A program made the translations under genes and the position numbers. The notes beneath the pieces are model-generated. The model had not been told where the DNA came from and did not search any database. It saw only the letters and a program-made list of their open reading frames with translations. 64,000 nucleotides of DNA from Pseudomonadota bacterium (GTDB lineage Bacteria > Pseudomonadota > Alphaproteobacteria > Sneathiellales > Sneathiellaceae). The first letter of the stretch is position 1; the number at the start of each line of letters is the position of its first letter. Below, piece after piece: positions 55,139-62,955 of the stretch. The stretch spans positions 62,001 to 126,000 of the forward strand of contig JANSXH010000006.1 in the NCBI GenBank assembly GCA_024743055.1. Reading direction: 5' to 3'.

Positions 55139-55600
55139 TCATAGGGTTTTCCCCAAATCGATACCTATAACTTTGCCATCAATAACAAGGGACACGGGAC
55201 CGCCGGTTTTTGGAATGCTCCCATTCAGAATTTCGACGTCATATGTAAGGATTTTTCCCCTGTATATCGGGTTTCTAATCACAATGACAGCTGGACTGTC
55301 AGACGCATCCATAAGGGTCAGAACGGCATTGGGAGGGTCAACTTCAAAGCTATTTGTCCCCTTTTCCCATTCGGTCAAAAACTCATCTAGTGTCATATGA
55401 CCAGACTTTCGATCCGGCCTTTCTGTATACCAAACAACGTGCGGCGCGATATCTGACAAGGTTATCTTATTGCCATCAAATTCCATCGCTCCAGACATTT
55501 GTACAAACAGAACCTCCACTTTTTCCGATGCCAGGACGACCTGCATCGGCAACAGGTAAAGTAGGATAAGAAGAAGCGCTGTGCGAAGACCTGAAACCAT
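55139..55600 (-). CDS. Conserved secreted protein of unknown function
   Basis: I do not recognise a named family, though the sequence resembles uncharacterised secreted proteins of proteobacteria and algae. The 153-residue product has a signal peptide (VSGLRTALLLILLYLLPM, ending VLA), then VEVLFVQMSGAMEFDG, VVWYTERPDRKSGHMTLDEF and DPPNAVLTLMDASD. A GTG at 55648 gives a longer start whose first bases overlap the stop of the SABATH methyltransferase gene (GTGA). Either way, it is translated right behind that gene. Confidence 0.72.
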   Translation of the reverse strand: MVSGLRTALLLILLYLLPMQVVLASEKVEVLFVQMSGAMEFDGNKITLSDIAPHVVWYTERPDRKSGHMTLDEFLTEWEKGTNSFEVDPPNAVLTLMDASDSPAVIVIRNPIYRGKILTYDVEILNGSIPKTGGPVSLVIDGKVIGIDLGKTL

Positions 55601-55644
55601 GATTTTGTGCTTTATAATATTTCTAACAATAACGGCATAGCAGA

Positions 55645-56736
55645 TCACCGTTTACGAAGGATTACTGTCAAAGTCCAAAGTTCAAACGCATATTTTGCCG
55701 GATGCTGCAAGTACAGGGCGTTCAGGCGTCGGTAATATTCCTCCGCAAGTTTTTCAACAGTCACACTGTCTTTTGCAGAGGGCTCAAATAGCTGTTTATG
55801 GAGGGTGGAGTCTGCATATGCGCGTATATAACCGGTATAGGCTTCCGCATATTTGACCGGGTCGTCGATGAGTGCGGCAAAAAAGTCTCCCGCATTGCCT
55901 GTCGCTTCCACAACATTAATTTCCTCAATTTCAAATGCTTCTTTCAAAAACGGGTCCGTTTCCAATGGTTCTCGTGCTTCTGCTGCAGTTAAAAACCAAA
56001 GGCCAAACACAAATTTGTTGAGGACCTCGGGGTCAATCAGGCCATCGTCTACCATTTCCTGAGCAATCGATTGCAGGGCGCGATAAACACCTCGTCCAGA
56101 CGCGGCGGTGCCATTAATTTCATCCGGATCAGGAACAGAACCAAGGGTGGAGACAAGGAAGAATCCGCCCGACTTCAATTCGCGGGCTCTGTGACTTAGG
56201 AATCTAGTCCAGTCACCCACAGCTTGATCCCACATATTTACTCTCGCATCTCCTACAAGATCAGCAAACCATACCGTTCCAGGCGCGTCCAGCGAGATCG
56301 CCTCACTCAACCAGTGACTGGCGGCGAAACAGGTGCCTATAGAGACAGAATCTTCCGTTGCCATTTGATCATAGAAAGACCCAACTGCCGCCTCTGTCCT
56401 AACGGCTTTTTGACCCACCAAATATCCGGAGGGGCTTTCAATCAGTCTAAACAAAGTGTTCCAGTCATTCCCTGGCTGATCCGCATGACAGACAACAATT
56501 GGTCCTTCCGGTGATTTGGCGCGATAAGCTTCGATGCTTGGACGAACGGCTTCAATGGTACTTAATCCAGGCCCGCATCCATAGTCTACGATACGCATGT
56601 CCGATCCATCAGGCTCAACTCGGTCGACAAGAATTTGAAGGAGAGTAGCTTGTCTGCGAACTATCTGCAGCTGAGCACTGGAATTTTCATTATAGTCAAC
56701 CATACCTTCGGTCGATTTTCGTTTGGCAATTGGCAT
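55645..56736 (-). CDS. SABATH-family carboxyl methyltransferase
   Basis: Methylates a carboxyl group with SAM, as plant salicylate, benzoate, jasmonate and indole-acetate methyltransferases do. 363 residues. SABATH landmarks are visible: an N-terminal YNENSSAQLQIV segment (as YxxNSxxQ), the SAM site VDYGCGPGLST, and PGNDWNTLF matching the PGNDFN motif of plant enzymes. ATG 56736 follows GGAAGGGG. Bacterial members exist but few have known substrates. It is adjacent to the halogenase neighbourhood. Confidence 0.8.
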   Translation of the reverse strand: MPIAKRKSTEGMVDYNENSSAQLQIVRRQATLLQILVDRVEPDGSDMRIVDYGCGPGLSTIEAVRPSIEAYRAKSPEGPIVVCHADQPGNDWNTLFRLIESPSGYLVGQKAVRTEAAVGSFYDQMATEDSVSIGTCFAASHWLSEAISLDAPGTVWFADLVGDARVNMWDQAVGDWTRFLSHRARELKSGGFFLVSTLGSVPDPDEINGTAASGRGVYRALQSIAQEMVDDGLIDPEVLNKFVFGLWFLTAAEAREPLETDPFLKEAFEIEEINVVEATGNAGDFFAALIDDPVKYAEAYTGYIRAYADSTLHKQLFEPSAKDSVTVEKLAEEYYRRLNALYLQHPAKYAFELWTLTVILRKR

Positions 56737-56839
56737 CAGAATTCCCCTTCCCAAGTCCTACCTTCACACAACGTCGCCCTGTTTAAGTATATATTTGCAG
56801 ATTAATGTACCGAGAGAAATTAAATACTGTGATAGCGAA

Positions 56840-57493
56840 ATGAACAATATAAAGGCCATTCTCTTTGATAATGACGGCGTTCTGGCTCATACGGAACGAT
56901 ACTGGTTTGAAGCCGACCGCCAAACCCTCTGGAAAGTGGGTGTCGTCTATTCAGAACAGGATTTTATCGACAGTAACTTTGTTAAAGGGCAGGGGACCCG
57001 GGGATGGCTGGCGCAACAAGGATTTAATGCTACAGAAGTTCAGCAAATTATCGCACAACGGGATTCCCTTTGGCAGCAACTGATTTCAGGAGTTGATGTT
57101 ACCGATCCAGACGCCGTTCCTCTTATGAAGAAGCTATCTAGTAATTATCAGCTGGGTGTCGTCACAAATACAGATTTCCAGATGTTTGGGCACCTTCACG
57201 GAGACTCCGGCTTTAGCGAGTTGTTCGACATCCTGATCCTCCGGGACGACTACAAAAACCCAAAACCCGCCCCCGATGCCTATCTTGCCGCCCTCGAGAA
57301 ACTAAAGCTGCCCGCATCCTCTGTCCTCGTCATCGAAGACTCCCCAAGGGGCATTCAATCTGCCAAGCAGGCAGGGTTGAAGGTTGCTTCGATATCTAAC
57401 CCCGAGTTCAAGGGCAGGGATTTATCAGGAGCTGATTATCATATTCAAAATTTACAATTATTGCCGCCTCTACTAGGAACGCTGCAACAGTAA
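56840..57493 (+). CDS. HAD-superfamily hydrolase, beta-phosphoglucomutase-like
   Basis: 217 residues, a HAD phosphatase or mutase. Motif I is DNDGV (nucleophile Asp10, acid Asp12); the Thr/Ser motif VVTNTD and the lysine motif NPKPAPDAYL follow; the acidic motif is IEDSPRGIQSA. The small cap fits subfamily I. ATG 56840 is chosen. A frame from 56723 would overlap the divergent SABATH gene. The phosphorylated substrate is unknown. Confidence 0.9.
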   Translation: MNNIKAILFDNDGVLAHTERYWFEADRQTLWKVGVVYSEQDFIDSNFVKGQGTRGWLAQQGFNATEVQQIIAQRDSLWQQLISGVDVTDPDAVPLMKKLSSNYQLGVVTNTDFQMFGHLHGDSGFSELFDILILRDDYKNPKPAPDAYLAALEKLKLPASSVLVIEDSPRGIQSAKQAGLKVASISNPEFKGRDLSGADYHIQNLQLLPPLLGTLQQ

Positions 57494-57523
57494 TTGCTGG
57501 ACGGTATTAGTTCAATTTAGGCG

Positions 57524-58075
57524 TCAAAACATGTCGGCCACATCCCGAATGGGTTTCGTTGACTGCCTAATTCTGGAGATGAGGAGGGCGCCTTCAATGG
57601 CGGCGACGAGTTGGCCGGATTTTGTCTGGGCTTCTTCCGAGGGCATGCCGGAGGTTTCAAACACGTCTGCGATCAGCGCCATCCAGCGATCCATGGCTGC
57701 TTCACCGGCTTTGGTCAATACGGGGGATTGTGGAGCGTTTTCCAACATGGTCGTGGCAATAGGGCAACCTGAGCGAAAATTGGAGTCTTCCATCCATCCT
57801 GCGTAAACATTGCAATAAGCGGTGATAAAATCTTTCGGATCAGAATGATCCCGCGCAAGGTCTGAAATTGTATTACAGATAAGATCCGTCGCCATTTCAA
57901 CTGCCGCTTCCGCTAATCCTTCTTTCCCGGTCGGGAAATAGTAATAGAGCGATCCCTTGGGCGCTTTGCTTTCCGCCAAGATTTGCTGCAGACCGGTTGA
58001 TGCATAGCCTTGACGTCTAAACAGGCGCATGGCCGTGAGGACAAGATTAGTTCTATGAGATGGTTTTTCTGTCAT
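57524..58075 (-). CDS. TetR/AcrR-family regulator (LmrA/YxaF-like)
   Basis: 183 residues. The N-terminal helix-turn-helix reads AMRLFRRQGYASTGLQQILAES then GSLYYYFPTGKEGLAEAA, a pattern of the LmrA/YxaF branch. The ligand domain includes FRSGCPIATTMLE, and this branch often carries a Cys at this spot. It is divergent from the crotonase gene, with candidate operators in the 85-bp gap, so it probably represses both. Confidence 0.92.
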   Translation of the reverse strand: MTEKPSHRTNLVLTAMRLFRRQGYASTGLQQILAESKAPKGSLYYYFPTGKEGLAEAAVEMATDLICNTISDLARDHSDPKDFITAYCNVYAGWMEDSNFRSGCPIATTMLENAPQSPVLTKAGEAAMDRWMALIADVFETSGMPSEEAQTKSGQLVAAIEGALLISRIRQSTKPIRDVADMF

Positions 58076-58090
58076 GCTTATTTCTATATT

Positions 58091-58127
58091 GACCGGTCTA
58101 TAGAGTCAAATTATAACGATTGGTCTA
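58091..58127. promoter_or_regulatory. Probable TetR operators in the TetR/crotonase gap
   Basis: GACCGGTCTA at 58091-58100, containing the palindrome GACCGGTC, and GATTGGTCTA at 58118-58127, with starts 27 bp apart. The GGTCTA half-site also recurs in operators of related TetR regulators (TAGACC/GGTCTA). The first element lies just upstream of the TetR start, and the second is 34 bp before the crotonase ATG. Confidence 0.6.
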
Positions 58128-58160
58128 CAAGCAAAATAAGAACCCGAAAAGGAGTCAAAA

Positions 58161-58850
58161 ATGACAAATAAAACAAGCCTGGAAATGTTGGAAGACGGCG
58201 TCGCGGTAATCACCCTGGATGATGGCAAGGTGAATGCCATGTCTACGGAAATGCTGACAGAAATCGGTTCTCAATTGGATAAGGCGGCTGAAGAGGGGGA
58301 AATAACGGTACTGGCGGGTAGGGAGGGTATTTTTTCCGCAGGGTTTGATATGAATGTCCTCTCCGGCGGGCCGGAAGAGAGAAAAGCAATGGTTGCATCT
58401 GGGGTGAAACTCATTGAAAAAATGCTTACGCATCCGCAGCCGATCATCGTCGCCTGTACGGGGCATGCCTACCCAATGGGGGCGTTCCTGATGCTATCCG
58501 CTGATATTCGATTTGGCGCAAGCGGGGACTGGAGAATTGGTTTGAACGAGGTAGCAATCAAACTGACAGTCCCGCACTTCGCTCTCGCGCTTGCCCGTCA
58601 TCGCTTAACTCCACCGGCGTTCGCCCGTATTACCACAGCCGCCATGTTTGATCCGGAAACGGCATGTTCTTCTGGGTATCTGGATCAGGTCTTGCCACCA
58701 TCGAAGGTAAAAGCGCGCGCGCTCGAGACTGCGAAGGCGCTCGTCACCCAGCTCGACAAGCAAAGCTATATCGGCACCAAAACCCGCATTAACGGCCCGG
58801 TCCTCGCCGCTGTTCGAGAAGGGGCGAGAAAAGACGGTCTGATTGACTAG
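58161..58850 (+). CDS. Enoyl-CoA isomerase-like crotonase
   Basis: 229-residue crotonase-fold protein. The oxyanion motif lies at GIFSAGFDMNVL and VACTGHAYPMGAFL. Hydratases need two glutamates. Here the first position (as in GGCELAM) is Phe109, while the second is Glu130 in IGLNEV. This one-Glu arrangement, with GLNE context, is like Delta3,Delta2-enoyl-CoA isomerases, so an isomerase is more likely than a hydratase. AAGGAG precedes the ATG. It is divergent from a TetR regulator that likely controls it. Confidence 0.82.
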   Translation: MTNKTSLEMLEDGVAVITLDDGKVNAMSTEMLTEIGSQLDKAAEEGEITVLAGREGIFSAGFDMNVLSGGPEERKAMVASGVKLIEKMLTHPQPIIVACTGHAYPMGAFLMLSADIRFGASGDWRIGLNEVAIKLTVPHFALALARHRLTPPAFARITTAAMFDPETACSSGYLDQVLPPSKVKARALETAKALVTQLDKQSYIGTKTRINGPVLAAVREGARKDGLID

Positions 58851-58983
58851 TCGCACCTTACGACACGGTACCAAGGGTAGAACGGGATTTTGCCCTTGTG
58901 CCGCATTTTCACTGCGCCGCAGGACAGTTGTATGATGGAAATCCAAATTTAACTGATACCCATAGACAATCCGGTCTAGGGAG

Positions 58984-59709
58984 TTAGACCATCACATCGC
59001 CGCCGTTCGGATTCAACGTTGTGCCAACGTAATAGGCGCCTTCCTCGGAAGCCAACATAACGGCTGTTGGAGCAATTTCTTCAACCTGTCCTGCCCGCCC
59101 GATCGGTAATTCACTAAATTTACGCTTCTTCCAGTCTTCCGGAAGTCGTTTAAGGAGATCCGTATCGATTGGCCCTGGGCAAATGGCGTTGACGGTAACA
59201 CCATGGATGGCAACCTCATAAGCAAGTGATTTTGTAAACCCGATCACGCCTGCTTTTGCCGCAGTATAGTGAGCCATTTCTGCGGACCCTTTATGGGCAA
59301 GTTGAGATGATATGTTGATGATACGGCCGTGTTTTCTCTCAATCATAGGTCCCAATACGGCACGCGAGCTTAGAAACACACTTCGTAGATTATTTGAAAT
59401 CATTTCGTCCCACATATCCGTTGTCATTTCGACAACGGAAGAAGTGCTGTTGATCCCGGCATTATTGACCAAAATGTCGATGCGCCCCAATTGTCTCATA
59501 GCTGTTTCAATCGCTATCTTTAGCTGACTCTCATCTTTGACGTCGGCACATACTGCAACGGAGGACACCCCAAATCGCTCTAGCTCATGAGCTTTTTCAT
59601 TCGCCTTTTCCTTTTGCATGTCCAAAATCGCGACATCTGCACCCTCCCGCGCGAATGCAGTGGCGATAGCACCACCTATGCCTTGTGCGCCACCTGTTAC
59701 AAGGGCCAT
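58984..59709 (-). CDS. SDR-family NAD(P)-dependent oxidoreductase, N-terminus possibly frameshifted
   Basis: FabG-type short-chain dehydrogenase with TGGAQGIGG, NNAG and YTAAKAG, and a C-terminal YYVGTTLNPNGGDV. The ATG at 59709 lacks a ribosome-binding site and begins MALVTGG, about eight residues short. A strong CAGGAG precedes ATG 59732 in a frame reading SLRLKIK, the exact missing N-terminus, but that frame is one base out and stops after 11 codons. A one-base change in the A4 run at 59709-59712 would join them. Sequence error, decay or -1 slippage are possible. Confidence 0.82.
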   Translation of the reverse strand: MALVTGGAQGIGGAIATAFAREGADVAILDMQKEKANEKAHELERFGVSSVAVCADVKDESQLKIAIETAMRQLGRIDILVNNAGINSTSSVVEMTTDMWDEMISNNLRSVFLSSRAVLGPMIERKHGRIINISSQLAHKGSAEMAHYTAAKAGVIGFTKSLAYEVAIHGVTVNAICPGPIDTDLLKRLPEDWKKRKFSELPIGRAGQVEEIAPTAVMLASEEGAYYVGTTLNPNGGDVMV

Positions 59710-59825
59710 TTTATTTTAAGGCGTAGCGACATTTTTTTCTCCTGAATTTTGGTTTCAAAACGACCGCTCATACAAAGCTAAAGAGCTCAATGAGTTAAAC
59801 AGTATTTGAGCTTTTTAAAAAGTAT

Positions 59826-60371
59826 CTAAGAAAACTCCGGCATTTCTTCCTCAGATCGTTTCAAGCGATCAAAATTCTCAAGCGTAAAATCAATCTGAGT
59901 TCCGGTCTCCCAATCGAACAGTCCGCGCTTGAGTTTCATTAAGGGGCCCATATAGACATGTAGCGCCTGTGAACATTGATCTCCTTCAGCCACCACAGCA
60001 TGGATGGCCTCAGGGCCAAGCGTTATAACATCCCCCTCTCGGGCAATCTTTTCACCTCGGTAACTTAAGCCAGACCTTTCTCTTTTGAATAGCAAGCTTC
60101 GTTCTTTGCCTGCATATCCGGCGATATGAACCGGTATTTTATGCTCATGAGGAGGCATGAAGATATGAGGCTGGAAACGACAACGCCAGATCGACAGACT
60201 TTCATCTTCGAATAACATGACTTCGTCCTCACCATCGACGGGCGTCGCAGCAGCGATTTGATCGGGTTTTGATACGATCTGTTTTAGCAAATCTCTGATT
60301 GCAAGATTTGGATCGCTTGCCTTGTTCGCCTCACGGACGCGTTCAACAAACTCATTGAAATCGAAGGACAT
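59826..60371 (-). CDS. Cupin-fold metal-dependent enzyme (cysteine dioxygenase-like)
   Basis: 181 residues of a double-stranded beta-helix. The metal motif is HEHKIPVH, in which MPPHEHKIPVH supplies two His, and the last His is in LGPEAIHAVV, as in the cysteine dioxygenase superfamily. It lacks other features that would confirm Cys as substrate. It lies upstream of the SDR gene with a 116-bp gap. Function is assigned at superfamily level only. Confidence 0.78.
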   Translation of the reverse strand: MSFDFNEFVERVREANKASDPNLAIRDLLKQIVSKPDQIAAATPVDGEDEVMLFEDESLSIWRCRFQPHIFMPPHEHKIPVHIAGYAGKERSLLFKRERSGLSYRGEKIAREGDVITLGPEAIHAVVAEGDQCSQALHVYMGPLMKLKRGLFDWETGTQIDFTLENFDRLKRSEEEMPEFS

Positions 60372-60478
60372 CCGGTTTTCACCAACACTAGTTCTTTTGA
60401 TAACAACTAAACAGTAGCTTTAAATTCTAAGACAGGCAAATAGGTGCCAAGTTAATATTCTGAATGCGGTTTAGGTTG

Positions 60479-60525
60479 GGTGATATCTGCAATCATCATT
60501 GAAAATTAGGCTCACCGTTTTTTTT
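60479..60525 (+). other. Orphan T8 run with weak upstream stem
   Basis: GGTGA (60479-60483) and TCACC (60512-60516) are complementary around a 28-nt loop, and eight T follow at 60518-60525. It lies in the 277-bp cupin/PPK2 gap with no gene on the top strand just upstream. It may end a small RNA or be chance. No other feature was found in this gap. Confidence 0.3.
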
Positions 60526-60711
60526 AGATTCCAACAAATTGAACTTCCTATGTCAAAAGTGACGAAAGGTCGGGAGAGCCGCTTCTAATGAGCTTTATCA
60601 TCCGGTGGAGTAAATCCGCTCTGCTACATTAGAATTTGATTGTAATCAATGTCCGACCGCCACCTAAAAGCTAAACTTCGAACTTTGTACAATGTGAGCG
60701 GGGGACAGACC

Positions 60712-61785
60712 ATGGTTGATCAAAAAACTGTTAAGGGAGCACAGACGGAATCAGGCAGCGAGCTATCTGAAAGGCCGGCGCCGTCGACCGTAATTGAGGC
60801 AAACAAAGAAAGTACGGCATCCCTGAATAACGTGGATGATGTTACAGAGAAGCATCCACAGACTAACACCAACTTTGCCAAGATGCGGCACGACGCAAAA
60901 GCGATCCGTGAAATCTTCGAAAATGGGACTTACCCCTATCACACGAAGATGAAGCGCCAGCCTTACGAGAAACACAAGGCGGAATTACAGGTTGAACTTC
61001 TCAAGGTCCAAAGCTGGGTCGAGGAAACCGGTCAGCGGATCGTCATACTGTTCGAGGGACGGGACGCCGCCGGCAAGGGCGGCACTATCAAACGGTTTAT
61101 GGAACATCTCAATCCCCGAGCCGCCCGCGTCGTCGCTTTGCCAAAGCCAACCGAGAGGCAGACCAGCCAGTGGTATTTCCAGCGGTATATCGAACACCTG
61201 CCTGCGGCTGGTGAAATCGTCCTGTTTGATCGTTCCTGGTACAATCGCGCGGGTGTTGAGCGCGTTATGGGGTTTGCCGCTGCCAATGATTACCTTGAAT
61301 TCATGCGCCAATGCCCGGATCTTGAGCGCATGTTGGTCCGATCCGGTATTCGGCTATACAAATATTGGTTTTCAGTCACTCAGGAAGAGCAGAAACGGCG
61401 TTTTACAGCGCGAGAGACTGATCCGTTAAAACACTGGAAACTGTCACCTGTCGACCGCGCGTCACTGGGCAAGTGGGATGATTATACAGAGGCGAAGGAG
61501 GCAATGTTCTTTTATACCGACACTGCCGACGCGCCCTGGACAATCGTCAAATCAGATGACAAGAAGCGCGCACGTCTGAACTGCATGCAGCATTTTATCA
61601 GCTCACTACCTTATCCGAATTGCGACACTCATATAATTCGTGGTCCCGATCCGCTGATAGTTGGGTCGTCGCAGCATGTAATTGATCGTGATTCCCATAT
61701 CTTAGGGAAATCACTCCATCCCGACATGAAGCGCAGAAATAACAGCGAAGCCCCAAGTGCGACAACAAATGGTGCAGGCAATTAA
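60712..61785 (+). CDS. ppk2: Polyphosphate kinase 2
   Basis: PPK2-family kinase that phosphorylates nucleotides from polyphosphate. From ATG 60712 (GGGGGA 7 bp upstream) it is 357 residues; an ATG at 60649 would add 21. The Walker A loop is FEGRDAAGKGG (114-124), Walker B is LFDRSWYNRAG, and RFTARETDPLKHWKLS lies in the lid module. A single PPK2 domain follows a low-complexity N-terminal extension of about 80 residues, in class I (NDP-kinase type) style. Class is inferred from motifs and length. Confidence 0.93.
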   Translation: MVDQKTVKGAQTESGSELSERPAPSTVIEANKESTASLNNVDDVTEKHPQTNTNFAKMRHDAKAIREIFENGTYPYHTKMKRQPYEKHKAELQVELLKVQSWVEETGQRIVILFEGRDAAGKGGTIKRFMEHLNPRAARVVALPKPTERQTSQWYFQRYIEHLPAAGEIVLFDRSWYNRAGVERVMGFAAANDYLEFMRQCPDLERMLVRSGIRLYKYWFSVTQEEQKRRFTARETDPLKHWKLSPVDRASLGKWDDYTEAKEAMFFYTDTADAPWTIVKSDDKKRARLNCMQHFISSLPYPNCDTHIIRGPDPLIVGSSQHVIDRDSHILGKSLHPDMKRRNNSEAPSATTNGAGN

Positions 61786-61872
61786 GGATTGGATGGCATT
61801 CTCAGCATTCAATACAGGGACCGAGGAAATACTGGTCTTACTCGCTTTCAATTGTCAGGCGAATACAGCTAA

Positions 61873-62955
61873 TTAATGAACCAAAACCTTTTTTTCAGAA
61901 AATACGTTTTTGGTGACGAAGGGGGAAGCTGTGGCACGGATCAGGGCGCTGTAATTGAGCTGGAAGGTAAGTTCGGCACCAATCGGTAGGCGATCACGCC
62001 GAGAATCCACAATAAGGTGATCACTACTCGATCCGAGAATTCTGATCCCGGTCGGTGGTGTCAATCCTTCTGGATCGGTATCCATGTGCCCGACGGCAAG
62101 GATAGTTTGAGAAATGCTTCCACTGTTGTGCGGCGGAATGGCTGCTCCAAAGGCAGTTTCTTCTATATTACCCCAAGGCTGCGATGGCTTGATCTTTGAC
62201 TCGATCACTTCAGCGACAAGCGTTATGGCATCGGTGTGGAGTCCTTCAAACGGTTGGCGATGAAGCGGCTCGCATCCGAGCAGGATAGCCTCGCCAAGGC
62301 GGAGGTTATTGATCCGGCCAGTATCAGAGCCGCCAAGTATCCAGTTGAGGTTACTCGAATTTCCGCCGGATACTATGGAGAGCACTGAGCCAAAAGTAGC
62401 ATCAATGGCATTCGCCAGCTCTGATAGCTCCGCCATGTTTGCCTCATCTGGAGCAACACCGCATCTGCAAGCGAGATTAGTGCCGATTCCCTTGAGGGTG
62501 ATATTTGGAAAGCTCAAGGTCCGGCGCACAACATTTTCAAGGTCAGCGGGCATAATGCCCTCCCGCAAATCCCCAAGCTCGACCATCAATAATACTCCAT
62601 GGGTTCGCCCCAGTGCTTGCGCGGCTTTTGACAGTTCCGAGATAACATCAAGCTCAGTGTTCAGGCTGATATCCGTATCTTTGACCACTTGTACCGACTG
62701 GCTGATCATGGGTGAGCGAATGAGTGTTATGGGTGCTGTAATCTTGGCGTGACGCATGGTCTGGATATTCTCAAGTCGTGAGTCTGCCAGTCCACTTACT
62801 CCGGCTCTCAACAGTTCTCTGGCGACGCTTGGAAGGCCCAGAACGGCTTTGGTAACCGCGGAAACGGTGATGCCGTTGCGGCCAAGTAATTTGACCAAAA
62901 ACCTGGCGTTATGGTGGATTTTGGCAAGATCAATCTCGAGGCGTGGGGTAGTCAA
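61873..62955 (-). CDS. Alanine/ornithine racemase-family PLP enzyme
   Basis: Fold-type III PLP enzyme of 360 residues. The cofactor lysine K36 is in VSAVTKAVLG, and the barrel includes VELGDLREGI and GIGTNLACRCG, as in YhfX/Orr-type proteins. The C-terminal domain is short and lacks the standard alanine-racemase Tyr domain, so the substrate may be another amino acid. The TTG start overlaps the stop of the upstream DUF1611 gene by 4 bp (TTGA), so the two are translationally coupled. Confidence 0.85.
   Translation of the reverse strand: MTTPRLEIDLAKIHHNARFLVKLLGRNGITVSAVTKAVLGLPSVARELLRAGVSGLADSRLENIQTMRHAKITAPITLIRSPMISQSVQVVKDTDISLNTELDVISELSKAAQALGRTHGVLLMVELGDLREGIMPADLENVVRRTLSFPNITLKGIGTNLACRCGVAPDEANMAELSELANAIDATFGSVLSIVSGGNSSNLNWILGGSDTGRINNLRLGEAILLGCEPLHRQPFEGLHTDAITLVAEVIESKIKPSQPWGNIEETAFGAAIPPHNSGSISQTILAVGHMDTDPEGLTPPTGIRILGSSSDHLIVDSRRDRLPIGAELTFQLNYSALIRATASPFVTKNVFSEKKVLVH

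Noticed and set aside
49160..58850. Recent horizontal island carrying the halogenase
   Set aside because: No mobility gene, flanking repeat or tRNA end is visible, and base composition does not obviously differ by eye; a computed composition profile would be needed.
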